Both the position numbers and the translations under genes were made by a program. This document shows positions 1-7,770 of a stretch of 19,132 nucleotides of DNA, piece by piece. How positions within the stretch are numbered: position 1 is the first letter of the stretch; each line of letters begins with the position of its first letter. A model generated the notes under the pieces. The model was not told where the DNA came from. It saw only the letters and a program-made list of their open reading frames with translations, and made no database searches. This DNA comes from JBOHBN01 sp050698355 (GTDB taxonomy: Bacteria > Actinomycetota > Actinomycetes > Streptosporangiales > WHST01). Location: assembly GCA_050698355.1 (NCBI GenBank), contig JBOHBN010000078.1, positions 1-19,132 of the forward strand, written 5' to 3'.

Positions 1-1
1 G

Positions 2-27
2 GGCTCTTGTGACATGTCCGTGGGTGG
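2..27 (+). repeat. Left terminal inverted repeat of the ISL3 element
   Basis: The 26 bases starting GGCTCTTGTGACATG are the exact reverse complement of 1398-1423. Identity breaks immediately inside (28 against 1397) and outside (1 against 1424), which fixes the element ends to the base. Confidence 0.93.
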
Positions 28-102
28 GTTGGGCGTGTCTGTGAGGCGCACGCCGTTGCCCGGCCTAGGTTTCTGGGCTGTCAGTGGTCCAGGACCGAGG
101 GG

Positions 103-1431
103 ATGGGTAACGGCGTGCGTGGTGGCAGGGTATGGGCTCGGCTGATGGGTGTCGAGAAGACGGTCGTGGATGAGGTCGAGCTGGTCGAGGATGAGGAGGT
201 GCTGGTCGCGCATGTGCGTCCTCATCGTCGGGAGCGGGGCCGGTGTGGGGTGTGTCGGCGGCGGTCGCCGCGGTATGACGGCGGGGATGGCCGGCGCCGG
301 TGGCGGGCGCTTGATCTGGGTGCGATGCAGGCGTTTGTGGAGGCCGACGCGCCCCGGGTGCGCTGCGGCGAGCATGGGGTGGTGGTCGCGGCGGTGCCGT
401 GGGCGCGGCACGGCGCGGGGCACACCTACTACTTCGATGACACGGTCGCGTGGTTGGCGACGGCGTGTTCGAAGACCGCGGTGCGGCAGCTGATGCGGGT
501 CGCGTGGCGCACCGTCGGCGCGATCGTCACCCGGGTGTGCGCCGACATCGACGCTGTGGTGGATCGGTTCGCCGGGCTGGCCCGGATCGGCATCGACGAG
601 ATCAGCTATAAGAAGAACCACAAGTACCTGACCATCGTGGTCGATCACGACTCGGGGCGGCTGGTCTGGGCCGAGCCCGGCCGGGACGCCAAGACCCTGG
701 CGAAGTTCTTCGACGCGCTCGGTGAGGACCGTTGCGCGCAGCTGACCCACGTGTCGGCCGATGGCGCGGAATGGATCGCCCGGCTGGTGCGCCAGCGTGC
801 GCCGCAGGCGGTGCTGTGCGCTGATGCGTTCCATGTGGTCGGGTGGGCCACCGAGGCCCTCGACGAGGTCCGCCGCGCCGCGTGGAACGACGCCCGCCGC
901 GGGGTCGACAGCACCGACCGAACCACCGCGGGTGGCCGGGTGATCAAGCTCGCCCGCGGCGACGCGAAGAAACTCAAACGCGCCCGGTGGGCGCTGTGGA
1001 AGAACCCCGAAGACCTCACCGACAAGCAGCGCGCCAAGCTGGACTGGATCGCCACGACCGACCCCCGCCTCTACCGCGCCTGGCTGCTCAAAGAGGGACT
1101 CCGCTGGGTGTTCCAGGTCAAAGGCGAGGCCGGCAAACACGCCCTCGACCGGTGGATCAGCTGGGCCAGACGCTGCCGCATCTCGATCTTCGTCGAGCTG
1201 CAACGCAAGATCGTCAAACACCTGCCCACGATCCACGCCACCCTCGAGCACGGCCTGTCCAACGCGTTGATCGAATCGACGAACACCAAGATCCGCGTCC
1301 TGACCCGCGTCGCTTTCGGGTTCAAAGACCCCCACGCCCTGATCGCCCTGGCCATGCTCGCCCTCGGCGGCTACCAGCCAGCCCTCCCCGCCGATAACCA
1401 CCCACGGACATGTCACAAGAGCCTCAAATGA
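103..1431 (+). CDS. ISL3-family transposase
   Basis: This is a 442-residue DDE transposase (DDE_Tnp_ISL3 type) that moves the surrounding element. An N-terminal zinc-binding region shows C48xxC51 and C88xxH91 (RCGEH). A helix-turn-helix-like stretch follows around residues 118-145. The RNase H-like catalytic domain then carries D165 (GIDEIS), D241 (CADAFHV) and E391 (ALIESTNTKIR). All three acidic residues are present and the frame is uninterrupted, so the protein is probably functional. A second ATG at 145 (MGVEKTV) lies nearer the point where many family members begin, so the first 14 residues may not be translated. The stop (1429-1431) lies outside the right terminal repeat, so the last two or three codons come from flanking host DNA. 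Confidence 0.93.
   Translation: MGNGVRGGRVWARLMGVEKTVVDEVELVEDEEVLVAHVRPHRRERGRCGVCRRRSPRYDGGDGRRRWRALDLGAMQAFVEADAPRVRCGEHGVVVAAVPWARHGAGHTYYFDDTVAWLATACSKTAVRQLMRVAWRTVGAIVTRVCADIDAVVDRFAGLARIGIDEISYKKNHKYLTIVVDHDSGRLVWAEPGRDAKTLAKFFDALGEDRCAQLTHVSADGAEWIARLVRQRAPQAVLCADAFHVVGWATEALDEVRRAAWNDARRGVDSTDRTTAGGRVIKLARGDAKKLKRARWALWKNPEDLTDKQRAKLDWIATTDPRLYRAWLLKEGLRWVFQVKGEAGKHALDRWISWARRCRISIFVELQRKIVKHLPTIHATLEHGLSNALIESTNTKIRVLTRVAFGFKDPHALIALAMLALGGYQPALPADNHPRTCHKSLK
1398..1423 (-). repeat. Right terminal inverted repeat of the ISL3 element
   Basis: This is the exact reverse complement of 2-27. The repeat lies inside the transposase reading frame and encodes its last residues (about HPRTCHKS). 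The frame leaves the element without meeting a stop. Confidence 0.93.
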
Positions 1432-1550
1432 ATACCCCCAATGGTGCTATTAGCTACGCCAGCGGACACGGCGGACAAGACACACCCCCACGCCAGCAAC
1501 ACGGCGCTGTGGGACTCGCAGGCCAAAGCCGCCGCTCGCCTGCTGCGGGG

Positions 1551-2852
1551 TCAGTCGTCGTCGCTCGCGGTCTCGCGGAAGAAGGCGTAGAGCAGGCTCG
1601 CGGTCACCATCTGCAATCCGCCCGCGAGCCCGAACGGCAGGCTGAGGCTCACCTCCTCGAACAGGTAGCCAGCGAGCGTCGGGGCGAGTGCGGTGATCGT
1701 CTGGGACAGTAACCGGGAGAAGGCAGCGACCCGGGCTCGCTCATGGGGAGGTGCGAGACCGATGACGAACGACTGCCGCAGCGGTAGGCCGATGCGCTGG
1801 CTGGACATGCGCACCAGGTAGACGGCGCCCGCGGCCCAGAACGTCGGCATCAGCGCCATCGGGATAAGCAGCAGCCCCTGTAGCAGCCTGGCTATCGCGA
1901 TCGCGCGCACGGTCCCGAGCTGGCGGGCGACCCGGTCGGCGGTCAGGTTCGTCCCGATCGTGACCGCGTTGATGACCGCGAAAAGAGCGCCGATATCCGC
2001 CGTTCCGGCGCCGAACCGGCGATGGAACCAGAACGTGATGAACGGTCCGAACAGACCGACCGCGAGGCCGTTGACGCTGTTGATCGTCCACAGCCGCCGC
2101 AGCAGCCATTGTGAGCGCCTGCTGAGGGTGGAGCGTGCGCCCACGCCGGGCGCACGCGCGGGTGCGCGTTGCGCGGGTTCCCGCACGGGCAGGACGACCA
2201 CCCCGGCCGCGATCCCGAGCGCCGCCATCACCCAGAAGGTCGTCTCGTACGGGCCGGGCCCGGAGAGGGTGGCGCTGCCTGGAACCTGCGGCAATAGCGC
2301 GAGCAGAGACCCTAGCAGCGCGCCCGCAGCGGACCCCGAAGCGAAGACGCTGAACAGCCGGTTCCTGGAGCGCGACGTGCTGAGCGCCGCCATCAGGGCC
2401 TGCTCCGCCGGCTGGTACGGCCCGACAACGCCCGAGCCCGCGCCGCTACCGCGGCCAAACGAGCCGGCCGCGGCTGCCGCGACGAGCACGACCGGGTTTG
2501 CCGTGAGCGCGTAGCCCGCCGCCGCGAGGCCGGTCACCACGGGAAGCCAGATCAAGAACGGCTTGCGGCCGAGCCGGTCCGACCACCACCCGATGGTGAC
2601 GCTGAGGCCGGCCGAGACGAGCCCAACGGCAAGGAACACCCCGCCGATCCACACCGCGTCGTACCCGAGCTGGGCGAGGTACACCGGGACCACGATGCCG
2701 GACGAGGCCCGGACGGTACTCATCATGATCCGTGCGCAGAGCAGCAACAACGCACCACGGTTCACCGCGTCAGTCTTACCCATCCCGAGCCAAGCACCGC
2801 GTGCGGACCGAAACCGCTCGGAAGTAGCAACGGCTGGTGGTGGCGTCCCCAT
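1551..2852 (-). CDS. MFS transporter, drug-efflux-like
   Basis: This 433-residue polytopic membrane protein has the length and hydrophobic pattern of a 12-helix major facilitator. The MFS motif A, GWWSDRLGRKP, lies at about residues 88-98 between the second and third helices. A basic, Ala/Pro-rich central loop around residues 220-250 separates two six-helix halves, as is normal for the family. Such proteins use proton exchange to move small molecules across the plasma membrane; the substrate cannot be read from sequence. The first ATG has only a weak ribosome-binding site. An internal ATG at 2781-2783 (MGKTDAVNRG) would place the start just before the first helix and give about 410 residues. 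The gene follows the DUF1707 gene on the same strand after 121 bp, so co-transcription is possible but unproven. Confidence 0.85.
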   Translation of the reverse strand: MGTPPPAVATSERFRSARGAWLGMGKTDAVNRGALLLLCARIMMSTVRASSGIVVPVYLAQLGYDAVWIGGVFLAVGLVSAGLSVTIGWWSDRLGRKPFLIWLPVVTGLAAAGYALTANPVVLVAAAAAGSFGRGSGAGSGVVGPYQPAEQALMAALSTSRSRNRLFSVFASGSAAGALLGSLLALLPQVPGSATLSGPGPYETTFWVMAALGIAAGVVVLPVREPAQRAPARAPGVGARSTLSRRSQWLLRRLWTINSVNGLAVGLFGPFITFWFHRRFGAGTADIGALFAVINAVTIGTNLTADRVARQLGTVRAIAIARLLQGLLLIPMALMPTFWAAGAVYLVRMSSQRIGLPLRQSFVIGLAPPHERARVAAFSRLLSQTITALAPTLAGYLFEEVSLSLPFGLAGGLQMVTASLLYAFFRETASDDD

Positions 2853-2973
2853 CGACGTCGATCTCGTGGTTGGAGACCCTGCGCTGCAGGCGTCGGGGCC
2901 GCGTCGAGCTCTCTAGCGCCTCGTCAACTGGGGTCGTGCCGCAATCGTGTCGGGTGGCGCGAGCCGGACCAGG

Positions 2974-3582
2974 TCAGCGGCGGCGACCGCGCGGGTAGCG
3001 GACCTTGATGTTGCCGCTACGCACCGTGCCCCGCACCCGCACCAGCGGCTTGCCCGGCAGTGGCGGGTCGGTCGCCTTGTTCTTGACGTTGCCCATGCCG
3101 GCCTGAGCGGCCTCGATCCGTACCGCCCAGCCACGCGGCAGGATGATCGTCACGTTGCCGGACCTCGTGCCCGCCTCGACGAGCACCTCGGAGTGCGCGC
3201 AGTCGGCCTCGGTGAAGTCGATGGTCACGTTGCCGCTCCTGGACCGCGCGGTGATGTGCCGCGGCACCATCCAGTAGCCGTTCTGCTTGACAGTTCCGCC
3301 CCGAGTCTCCAGCACCAGCGGCTCGACATCCACCCGCGACGATCGTTCGACCGTGGCGAGGTCGGCGAGGATCGGCGCGAGCTCCGCGTGGGTCTTCGCC
3401 GCATAGACCTGCTCGAGCCGCTCGCCCAGCTCGTCGAAGTCCAGCCGCCCGTCACCTGCGGCGTCGCGCAGCACGTCGGCGGCATGGTTCCTGTCGGCGT
3501 CGGAAGCGCGGACGGCGGGGGCCGACTCACCGCCGGGCTGCAGCTCGGGATCGGTCGTCACCGGCTCAGCTTCCGTCCGCAT
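2974..3582 (-). CDS. DUF1707 domain protein with RSGN repeats
   Basis: With the ATG at 3580-3582 the product has 202 residues. Residues about 25-77 (RASDADRNHAADVL...LDFDELGERLEQVYAAKTHAEL) form a clear DUF1707 domain, a short helical module widespread in actinomycetes and often N-terminal to envelope-stress-like domains. The rest is beta-rich and repetitive. RSGN recurs at about 115-118, 140-143 and 188-191, each followed by a hydrophobic strand (VTIDF, VTIIL, IKVRY), with a weaker copy at 162-167 (GMGNVK). This resembles the stacked-strand domains of LiaF/DUF4097-type proteins. There is no signal peptide or membrane helix, so it is probably cytoplasmic or peripheral. A TTG five codons upstream (3597) is a less likely start. 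Neither start has a good ribosome-binding site. Molecular function is unknown. Confidence 0.85.
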   Translation of the reverse strand: MRTEAEPVTTDPELQPGGESAPAVRASDADRNHAADVLRDAAGDGRLDFDELGERLEQVYAAKTHAELAPILADLATVERSSRVDVEPLVLETRGGTVKQNGYWMVPRHITARSRSGNVTIDFTEADCAHSEVLVEAGTRSGNVTIILPRGWAVRIEAAQAGMGNVKNKATDPPLPGKPLVRVRGTVRSGNIKVRYPRGRRR

Positions 3583-3684
3583 CGGACTCGGCGTCAACTT
3601 CGGTTACGCAGCTGTGCGTACGCCCGCGCTGGCGACGACCTGGGCTGCGCGCCAGCCAGTTCTCACGAGGGAAAGGCACTGTGG

Positions 3685-5160
3685 TCAGTAGTAGTGCCGC
3701 AACGAGGGCCACAGGCGTGACCACGGCTTACGGGGGGCAGCGCAGAGCCTGACAACGGCTCCCTGCTCCTCGTTGTCGATACCCACGCCGTTGTCGTTGT
3801 GTGCGGCGACCCGGCAGCCAGTAAACGCAGCGGTTATGGCACGGTCGCCGGCTTCTGCCACGAGGACCACCGGGCCGGTGCGACCGTCCGGTGGCGGTCC
3901 CCAGGCTGCGAAGGACATGTGGCCGGAGTACGGCTGGGGCAGGCCGAGCACCGGTCCGTACCGGGCGATCGCCCCGGCCTCACCGTAGTTCGCGGTGAAG
4001 ATCACGGCCGTTTCGCGCTTTGTGGGCGGTACCTCCTGCCACACCGAGCTGACAGTGCGGACGAGTCGTGGCCAGCCGACCTGCTCCCCTTGTTCCCTGT
4101 TCACCGCAAGCACCGCCCCGAGCCGATCAGGAGGCAGGACGGGAAGCCCGACGACGGTCGAGACCACCGCTGTCGCGGTAAGGGCGATCCATAGTTCCCG
4201 CAGTTGCCAATGCTCCCTGCCCCGTCGCAACCAGGCGACGACTGGTTCCACGCCGGCAGCGAGGACGACGAGCAGGAGCGGCATCGTGTAGTACGCCTTA
4301 CCGCCAAGCACGAGGACGACGGCGGCGAGCAATGGATACGCCAGCCCGAAAGCCCGCGCCCACCGCAGCGCCTGGTTACGCCACAAAGAAGCCAGGCCCA
4401 CTATCCACAGCGGCACGTACGCCGGAGACAGGTACAGGAGCTGCAAGGGTATGAACATAATGCGGTTCTCGGTGCCGTCTTCAGCGCTGATGCCGGAGGC
4501 GACGGTGAGTTGGGGCCATCCGTGCTCGGCTTGCCACACCAGGTTCGGTGCAGTCACGAGCAGTGCCAGCACCACCCCGGCCGGCAACCACCAAGTGCGC
4601 AGGACGTCTCGCGGACCGACAGCCAGCAGCACGACTCCGATACACGCCACCAGTAGGACCACGAGATCCTTGTTCTCCAACGCCGCTCCCGTGAAGGCGC
4701 CGACCGCGAGCCACAGCCGCCGATCACCGCTGCGCAACAGCCGCAAGAGGGCCCAGCACACGGCGATCCACGCCACGAGGTCGAACGACGCGGTCGAAAC
4801 CATATGAGAGACGACCAGCACGTACGCGGAGGTCGCCGTACACGCCGCCGCTACCACCTGCGCGACACGCCCACCGCCGAACTCGCGCGCCACAAGGGCG
4901 ACCAGCAGCACCGCGGCTACGCCGGCCAAGGTGGCGACAACCCGCAGGCCGGTCGGGGAGTTGCCGAAGACCGTGGCGCTGAACCGCGCCAGCAGCGGCG
5001 TCAACGGCGGCTGGTCGACGTACCCCGCTGCCGGATGGGCGCCCGCGACCAGGAAGTAGAGCTCATCGCGGTGATAGCCGTACCGGCCCGATAACGCGGT
5101 CAGCAGTACTGCCGACGCAGCCGCGACGGCACCCACCCACCGCCACTCGAACCGGTGCAC
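3685..5160 (-). CDS. GT39-type (PMT_2) membrane glycosyltransferase
   Basis: This 491-residue integral membrane protein begins with one helix and then the hallmark acidic motif YGYHRDELYF (D32-E33) in the first external loop. A conserved GYVDQPPLTPLLARF segment (residues 46-60) follows, typical of ArnT/PMT-like GT-C enzymes that transfer sugars from polyprenyl-phosphate donors outside the membrane. About nine more hydrophobic segments follow, then a soluble C-terminal region from about residue 350. The likely role is glycosylation of an envelope lipid, polymer or protein; donor and acceptor cannot be told. Its ATG lies 12 bp after the HAD hydrolase stop, so the two genes are probably one operon with the hydrolase first. 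Confidence 0.88.
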   Translation of the reverse strand: MHRFEWRWVGAVAAASAVLLTALSGRYGYHRDELYFLVAGAHPAAGYVDQPPLTPLLARFSATVFGNSPTGLRVVATLAGVAAVLLVALVAREFGGGRVAQVVAAACTATSAYVLVVSHMVSTASFDLVAWIAVCWALLRLLRSGDRRLWLAVGAFTGAALENKDLVVLLVACIGVVLLAVGPRDVLRTWWLPAGVVLALLVTAPNLVWQAEHGWPQLTVASGISAEDGTENRIMFIPLQLLYLSPAYVPLWIVGLASLWRNQALRWARAFGLAYPLLAAVVLVLGGKAYYTMPLLLVVLAAGVEPVVAWLRRGREHWQLRELWIALTATAVVSTVVGLPVLPPDRLGAVLAVNREQGEQVGWPRLVRTVSSVWQEVPPTKRETAVIFTANYGEAGAIARYGPVLGLPQPYSGHMSFAAWGPPPDGRTGPVVLVAEAGDRAITAAFTGCRVAAHNDNGVGIDNEEQGAVVRLCAAPRKPWSRLWPSLRHYY

Positions 5161-5172
5161 CAGGCGATGATG

Positions 5173-5844
5173 TCATCGCGCGGCCGCGCCGTGGGAGGTT
5201 TCGCAGCGCTCCAGCAGGTCGCGCAGCTCGCGCATGTCGTCGAACACGACCGCGCCTGCGGCCTCGAGCCACTCCGCAGGCGTGACGCCGCCCGCGTACC
5301 CGAACGCACACATTCCCGCCGCACGCGCGGCCTGAACGCCGTACTTGCTGTCCTCGACGACCGCGCAGGCGGAGGGCTGCACGTCCATCCGCTCCGCCGC
5401 GTGGAGGAACAGGTCAGGCGCCGGCTTGCCGTGCGCCACCTCGGTAGCGCTGAAGATCCGCCCGGCGAACCGCTCGTACAGGCCGGTACGCCCGAGCGTG
5501 TGCCGCATCTTGTCGTGGCTGCCGCTGGACGCCACACAGGTCGGCACGGTGAGCCGATCGAGGACGTCGACGATGCCGCCGACCGGGGTGAGCTCGGTCT
5601 CGATCGCGTCACGGTAGCGCCGGTCCAGCTCGCGCACCCACGTGTCCGGCGCCGGCCGACCCAGGTGCGCTTCGATCTCGCCGAACATGTACTCGTCCGA
5701 GCGGCCGACGAACCGTTCGATGACCTCGCGCTCATCCATTGGCCAGCCGAGCGCGGAGAGCGCTTCGGCGTCGATGCGTACGGCGATGCGCTCGCTGTCG
5801 ATCAGCACGCCATCGCAGTCGAAGATGACGAGTTCGAAAGCCAT
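5173..5844 (-). CDS. HAD-superfamily hydrolase, beta-phosphoglucomutase-like
   Basis: This 223-residue cytoplasmic phosphatase/phosphomutase-type enzyme has all four HAD motifs. Motif I is FDCDGVLIDSE (nucleophile D9, acid/base D11). Motif II is VASSGS (about S106-S107). Motif III is the lysine in HGKPAPD (K140). Motif IV is VEDSKYGV (E164-D165). The helical cap between residues 15 and 90 is the type found in beta-phosphoglucomutase, phosphoglycolate phosphatase and 2-deoxyglucose-6-phosphatase relatives; the substrate cannot be chosen among these. It is the first gene of a minus-strand pair with the downstream glycosyltransferase (12-bp gap), which suggests, without proving, a sugar-phosphate substrate. 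The start codon ATG (5842-5844) is preceded only by a weak AGG. Confidence 0.88.
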   Translation of the reverse strand: MAFELVIFDCDGVLIDSERIAVRIDAEALSALGWPMDEREVIERFVGRSDEYMFGEIEAHLGRPAPDTWVRELDRRYRDAIETELTPVGGIVDVLDRLTVPTCVASSGSHDKMRHTLGRTGLYERFAGRIFSATEVAHGKPAPDLFLHAAERMDVQPSACAVVEDSKYGVQAARAAGMCAFGYAGGVTPAEWLEAAGAVVFDDMRELRDLLERCETSHGAAAR

Positions 5845-6074
5845 GGGACCTAACGCACCGTAGCGGAACGACTGGACGGGAAGCTCATCCGGCCACGGTA
5901 CGCGATGATCCGGTCGCTACGGCCGAAACGACGGGCATGCGACGTGGATCACCGCGTACGCTCACCGTTGCTCGACGCCCCGACGCCCCGATGCCCCGTC
6001 GCTTCTTGTGCGGACACCTCTGTTGGGTGTGCCGAGCCACCGATCGAGCCGTTCGAGGAGAGGACAACAGCAGA

Positions 6075-6428
6075 ATGAAGAGGCGTGTGGGTCTAGCAGT
6101 CGCCGCTGCCGCGGTCTTGGCGGGCGTGACCGGGTTCGCCGCACCGGCCGTGGCTTCGACAACGGGCTCGCCGACTCCGGGCGAGAGCAACACTTGCACC
6201 GAGACGCCTGGCAGCCCAACACCTACCACTCCCACCCCGACGGAGACGACACCCACCGGGACGCCGACCGAGTCGACGCCCACGCCGAGCGAGTCGACCT
6301 CCACCGCACCGATCGAGTCGCCGCCGCAGTCTGCTCCCCCGGCGCCGAGCACCACGCCGTCGGAATCCCCCACGACTGCCGCGCCCGCACCGACGCCAGT
6401 CGAGACGAACGCCCCGGTCACCGGCTGA
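6075..6428 (+). CDS. Small secreted Ser/Thr/Pro-rich protein
   Basis: The product has 117 residues. The chosen ATG (6075) is preceded by a purine-rich GAGGAGAGGA around 6056-6064. From this start the N-terminus is a textbook Sec signal: MKRRVGLAV, a hydrophobic core and a likely cleavage after AVA (about residue 27). The mature part, roughly 90 residues, is low-complexity Thr/Pro/Ser/Glu repeats (TPTPTET, TPTESTPTPSES) with a single cysteine. Such stretches act as extended wall-spanning or O-glycosylated linkers. No folded domain follows. The C-terminus reads NAPVTG then stop. This resembles the opening of a sortase LPxTG signal but lacks the hydrophobic segment and basic tail, so sortase anchoring is not supported. 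An upstream in-frame ATG (5937) would bury the signal peptide and is disfavoured. Function unknown. Confidence 0.75.
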   Translation: MKRRVGLAVAAAAVLAGVTGFAAPAVASTTGSPTPGESNTCTETPGSPTPTTPTPTETTPTGTPTESTPTPSESTSTAPIESPPQSAPPAPSTTPSESPTTAAPAPTPVETNAPVTG

Positions 6429-6440
6429 GGACCCTCCGCA

Positions 6441-7223
6441 TCAGCGCTTGACCTGCCGCGGATCGGCCGACAGGCACCTGCTGAGATGGGTCGCCGCAGC
6501 CGCGACCTGCTGGCCCGCCCAGGTGAGCCTGCCGCGCAACCGGTACGACGGCGCGGAGATGTTCAGCGCCGCGACGATGCCGCCGCCGTGGTCTCGTACC
6601 GGTGCCGCGGCGGCGACCTGGTCGTCGCCTGACTCGCGGTCGACGAACGCGAACCCGCGGCTACGCGCGCGGCCGAGCCGATGCAGCAGGTCGTCCACGT
6701 CGTGCGGCGCGTTCGGCCCGTACCCGGCGAACGACGCGGCCGCGAGCAAGTCGCGTACCTCGCCGTCGGAGTAGTCGATCATCAGCACGCGCCCGGACGC
6801 CGTGCAGTGCAACGGCGCGGTGCGCCCGACCCACCAGACCGGTTCGACGCTGCGCTGCGGGCTCTCGCAGTGGATCGTCAGGACCTCGCGGCCGCGCAGC
6901 ACGCTCAGGTGGACGCGCTCCTCGACGACCTCCACCAGCCGCCGCATGACCGGAGGCGCGAGCTCCCGTACCCGCTGATCACCAGCGCGGGCGGCGATAG
7001 CGAACAGGCGCCAGCCCAGCCGGTGGTGGCCATCATCGGTGCGGTCGACAAGGCCGACGTCGACAAGGGAACGCAGCTGGCGAGAGACGATGGACTTGTC
7101 ACGTCCGAGTCGGCGGGCAAGGTCGGAGACGCCGAAGCCGTCACTGTCACCGTGCTGGGCATCGGCCAGCGCCTCCAGCGTCGCCATCAGCCGCGACGCC
7201 GCGGTCCGGTCGTTTTCGGTCAT
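6441..7223 (-). CDS. IclR-family transcriptional regulator
   Basis: From the ATG at 7221-7223 the product has 260 residues. An N-terminal winged helix-turn-helix (about residues 10-75; FGVSDLARRLGRDKSIVSRQLRSL and the wing DGHHRLG) is followed by a C-terminal GAF-like effector domain (about 95-250) with the family pattern of TASGRVLM and late AAPVRD and AALNISAP segments. IclR regulators bind a small molecule, often an aromatic or sugar-acid catabolite, and control adjacent genes. No catabolic operon adjoins, so the target is unclear. It is divergent from the small gene at 7323 and converges with the secreted protein (12-bp gap). A GTG 16 codons upstream (7271) is an alternative start. An inverted repeat TGGTCT (7231-7236) / AGACCA (7252-7257) lies just upstream of the ATG and could be an operator; this is weak. 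Confidence 0.88.
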   Translation of the reverse strand: MTENDRTAASRLMATLEALADAQHGDSDGFGVSDLARRLGRDKSIVSRQLRSLVDVGLVDRTDDGHHRLGWRLFAIAARAGDQRVRELAPPVMRRLVEVVEERVHLSVLRGREVLTIHCESPQRSVEPVWWVGRTAPLHCTASGRVLMIDYSDGEVRDLLAAASFAGYGPNAPHDVDDLLHRLGRARSRGFAFVDRESGDDQVAAAAPVRDHGGGIVAALNISAPSYRLRGRLTWAGQQVAAAATHLSRCLSADPRQVKR

Positions 7224-7322
7224 GGTGCCATGGTCTCGCCTCGATGTCGTCAGACCAACGATGCGTTGCACTCACCGCAATTACGTTTGGCCGCGCGTAT
7301 CCGCGTCGCGGACCATCGGCTC

Positions 7323-7766
7323 ATGCGCATCCCGTGGACGAAGCATTCGAGCAGGCCCTTCGTACGCTGGCTCACCTCCCGCCGCGAGGTCACCCGCACA
7401 CAGGACCCTCAGGCCGCGCTTATAACGACACGTGACCGGATCCGCAACGACGCGTACACGGGCCTACGGTCGCCTGCGGATACGACGATGCTGCTCGGCG
7501 AGATGTCGAAGCTGACCGGAAACCTGGATCAGATGCTGGCCCGCGTCGACCGGTACCTGCGGCGCGAGCAGGCATCCGACCGGGTGGTCGCCGTGGAAGG
7601 CATGTTCACCGGCGAAGCCGACACGGCGGTCGATACGGCACACGTCTGGCTGGAAGAGGCAACCGTAGCGGCGCGCCAGCTGCGCGAGGCGATCGACAAT
7701 GCCCAGATCGTCACCAGCGGGCTCGCCAGGCCCAGCCCCACCGAGCCCGTCCGGTCCCCCAGATAG
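7323..7766 (+). CDS. Hypothetical helical protein, 147 aa
   Basis: I do not recognise this family. Codon use is typical of the neighbours, with strong G/C third positions across the frame, and translation from the ATG at 7323 gives a coherent soluble protein. It has a basic N-terminus (MRIPWTKHSSRPFVRWLTSRREV), then largely helical, charged sequence with a segment MLLGEMSKLTGNLDQMLARVDRYLRREQ (about residues 61-88). A second helical stretch follows (TAVDTAHVWLEEATVAARQLREAIDNAQIV) and a Pro/Ser tail. No signal peptide, membrane helix or cysteine is visible. The two helical blocks around a LTGNLDQML core resemble short accessory proteins seen beside mobile elements in streptomycetes; that is only an impression. 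It is divergent from the IclR gene and ends 4 bp before the convergent hydrolase gene. Confidence 0.6.
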   Translation: MRIPWTKHSSRPFVRWLTSRREVTRTQDPQAALITTRDRIRNDAYTGLRSPADTTMLLGEMSKLTGNLDQMLARVDRYLRREQASDRVVAVEGMFTGEADTAVDTAHVWLEEATVAARQLREAIDNAQIVTSGLARPSPTEPVRSPR

Positions 7767-7770
7767 GACG

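Larger units (their letters stand above)
2..1423 (+). mobile_element. Complete ISL3-family insertion sequence
   Basis: A 1422-bp element is bounded by 26-bp perfect terminal inverted repeats (2-27 and 1398-1423) and encodes a single DDE transposase. The size, the ends beginning GGCTCTTGTG and the transposase type all fit the ISL3 family, which usually makes 8-bp target duplications. Only one base of left flank is visible (G1). The eighth base right of the element is A1431, so an intact 8-bp duplication is not supported by the one base that can be compared. The element looks intact and potentially active. Confidence 0.93.

Noticed and set aside
1518..1543. GCAGGC/GCCTGC inverted repeat as terminator of the MFS gene
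   Set aside because: Only 6-bp arms with a 14-base loop and no T-run; too weak to call in GC-rich sequence.
5970..6002. Tandem GACGCCCC-like units (three copies) upstream of the secreted protein
   Set aside because: Only three short, imperfect copies, without spacer structure; compatible with chance in GC-rich DNA.
5937..6074. Upstream start for the secreted Ser/Thr/Pro-rich protein
   Set aside because: It would place 46 basic residues before an otherwise perfect signal peptide; the ATG at 6075 has a purine-rich ribosome-binding site.
6405..6428. Sortase LPxTG signal at the end of the secreted protein
   Set aside because: The motif is APVTG rather than LPxTG, and no hydrophobic segment or basic tail follows before the stop.
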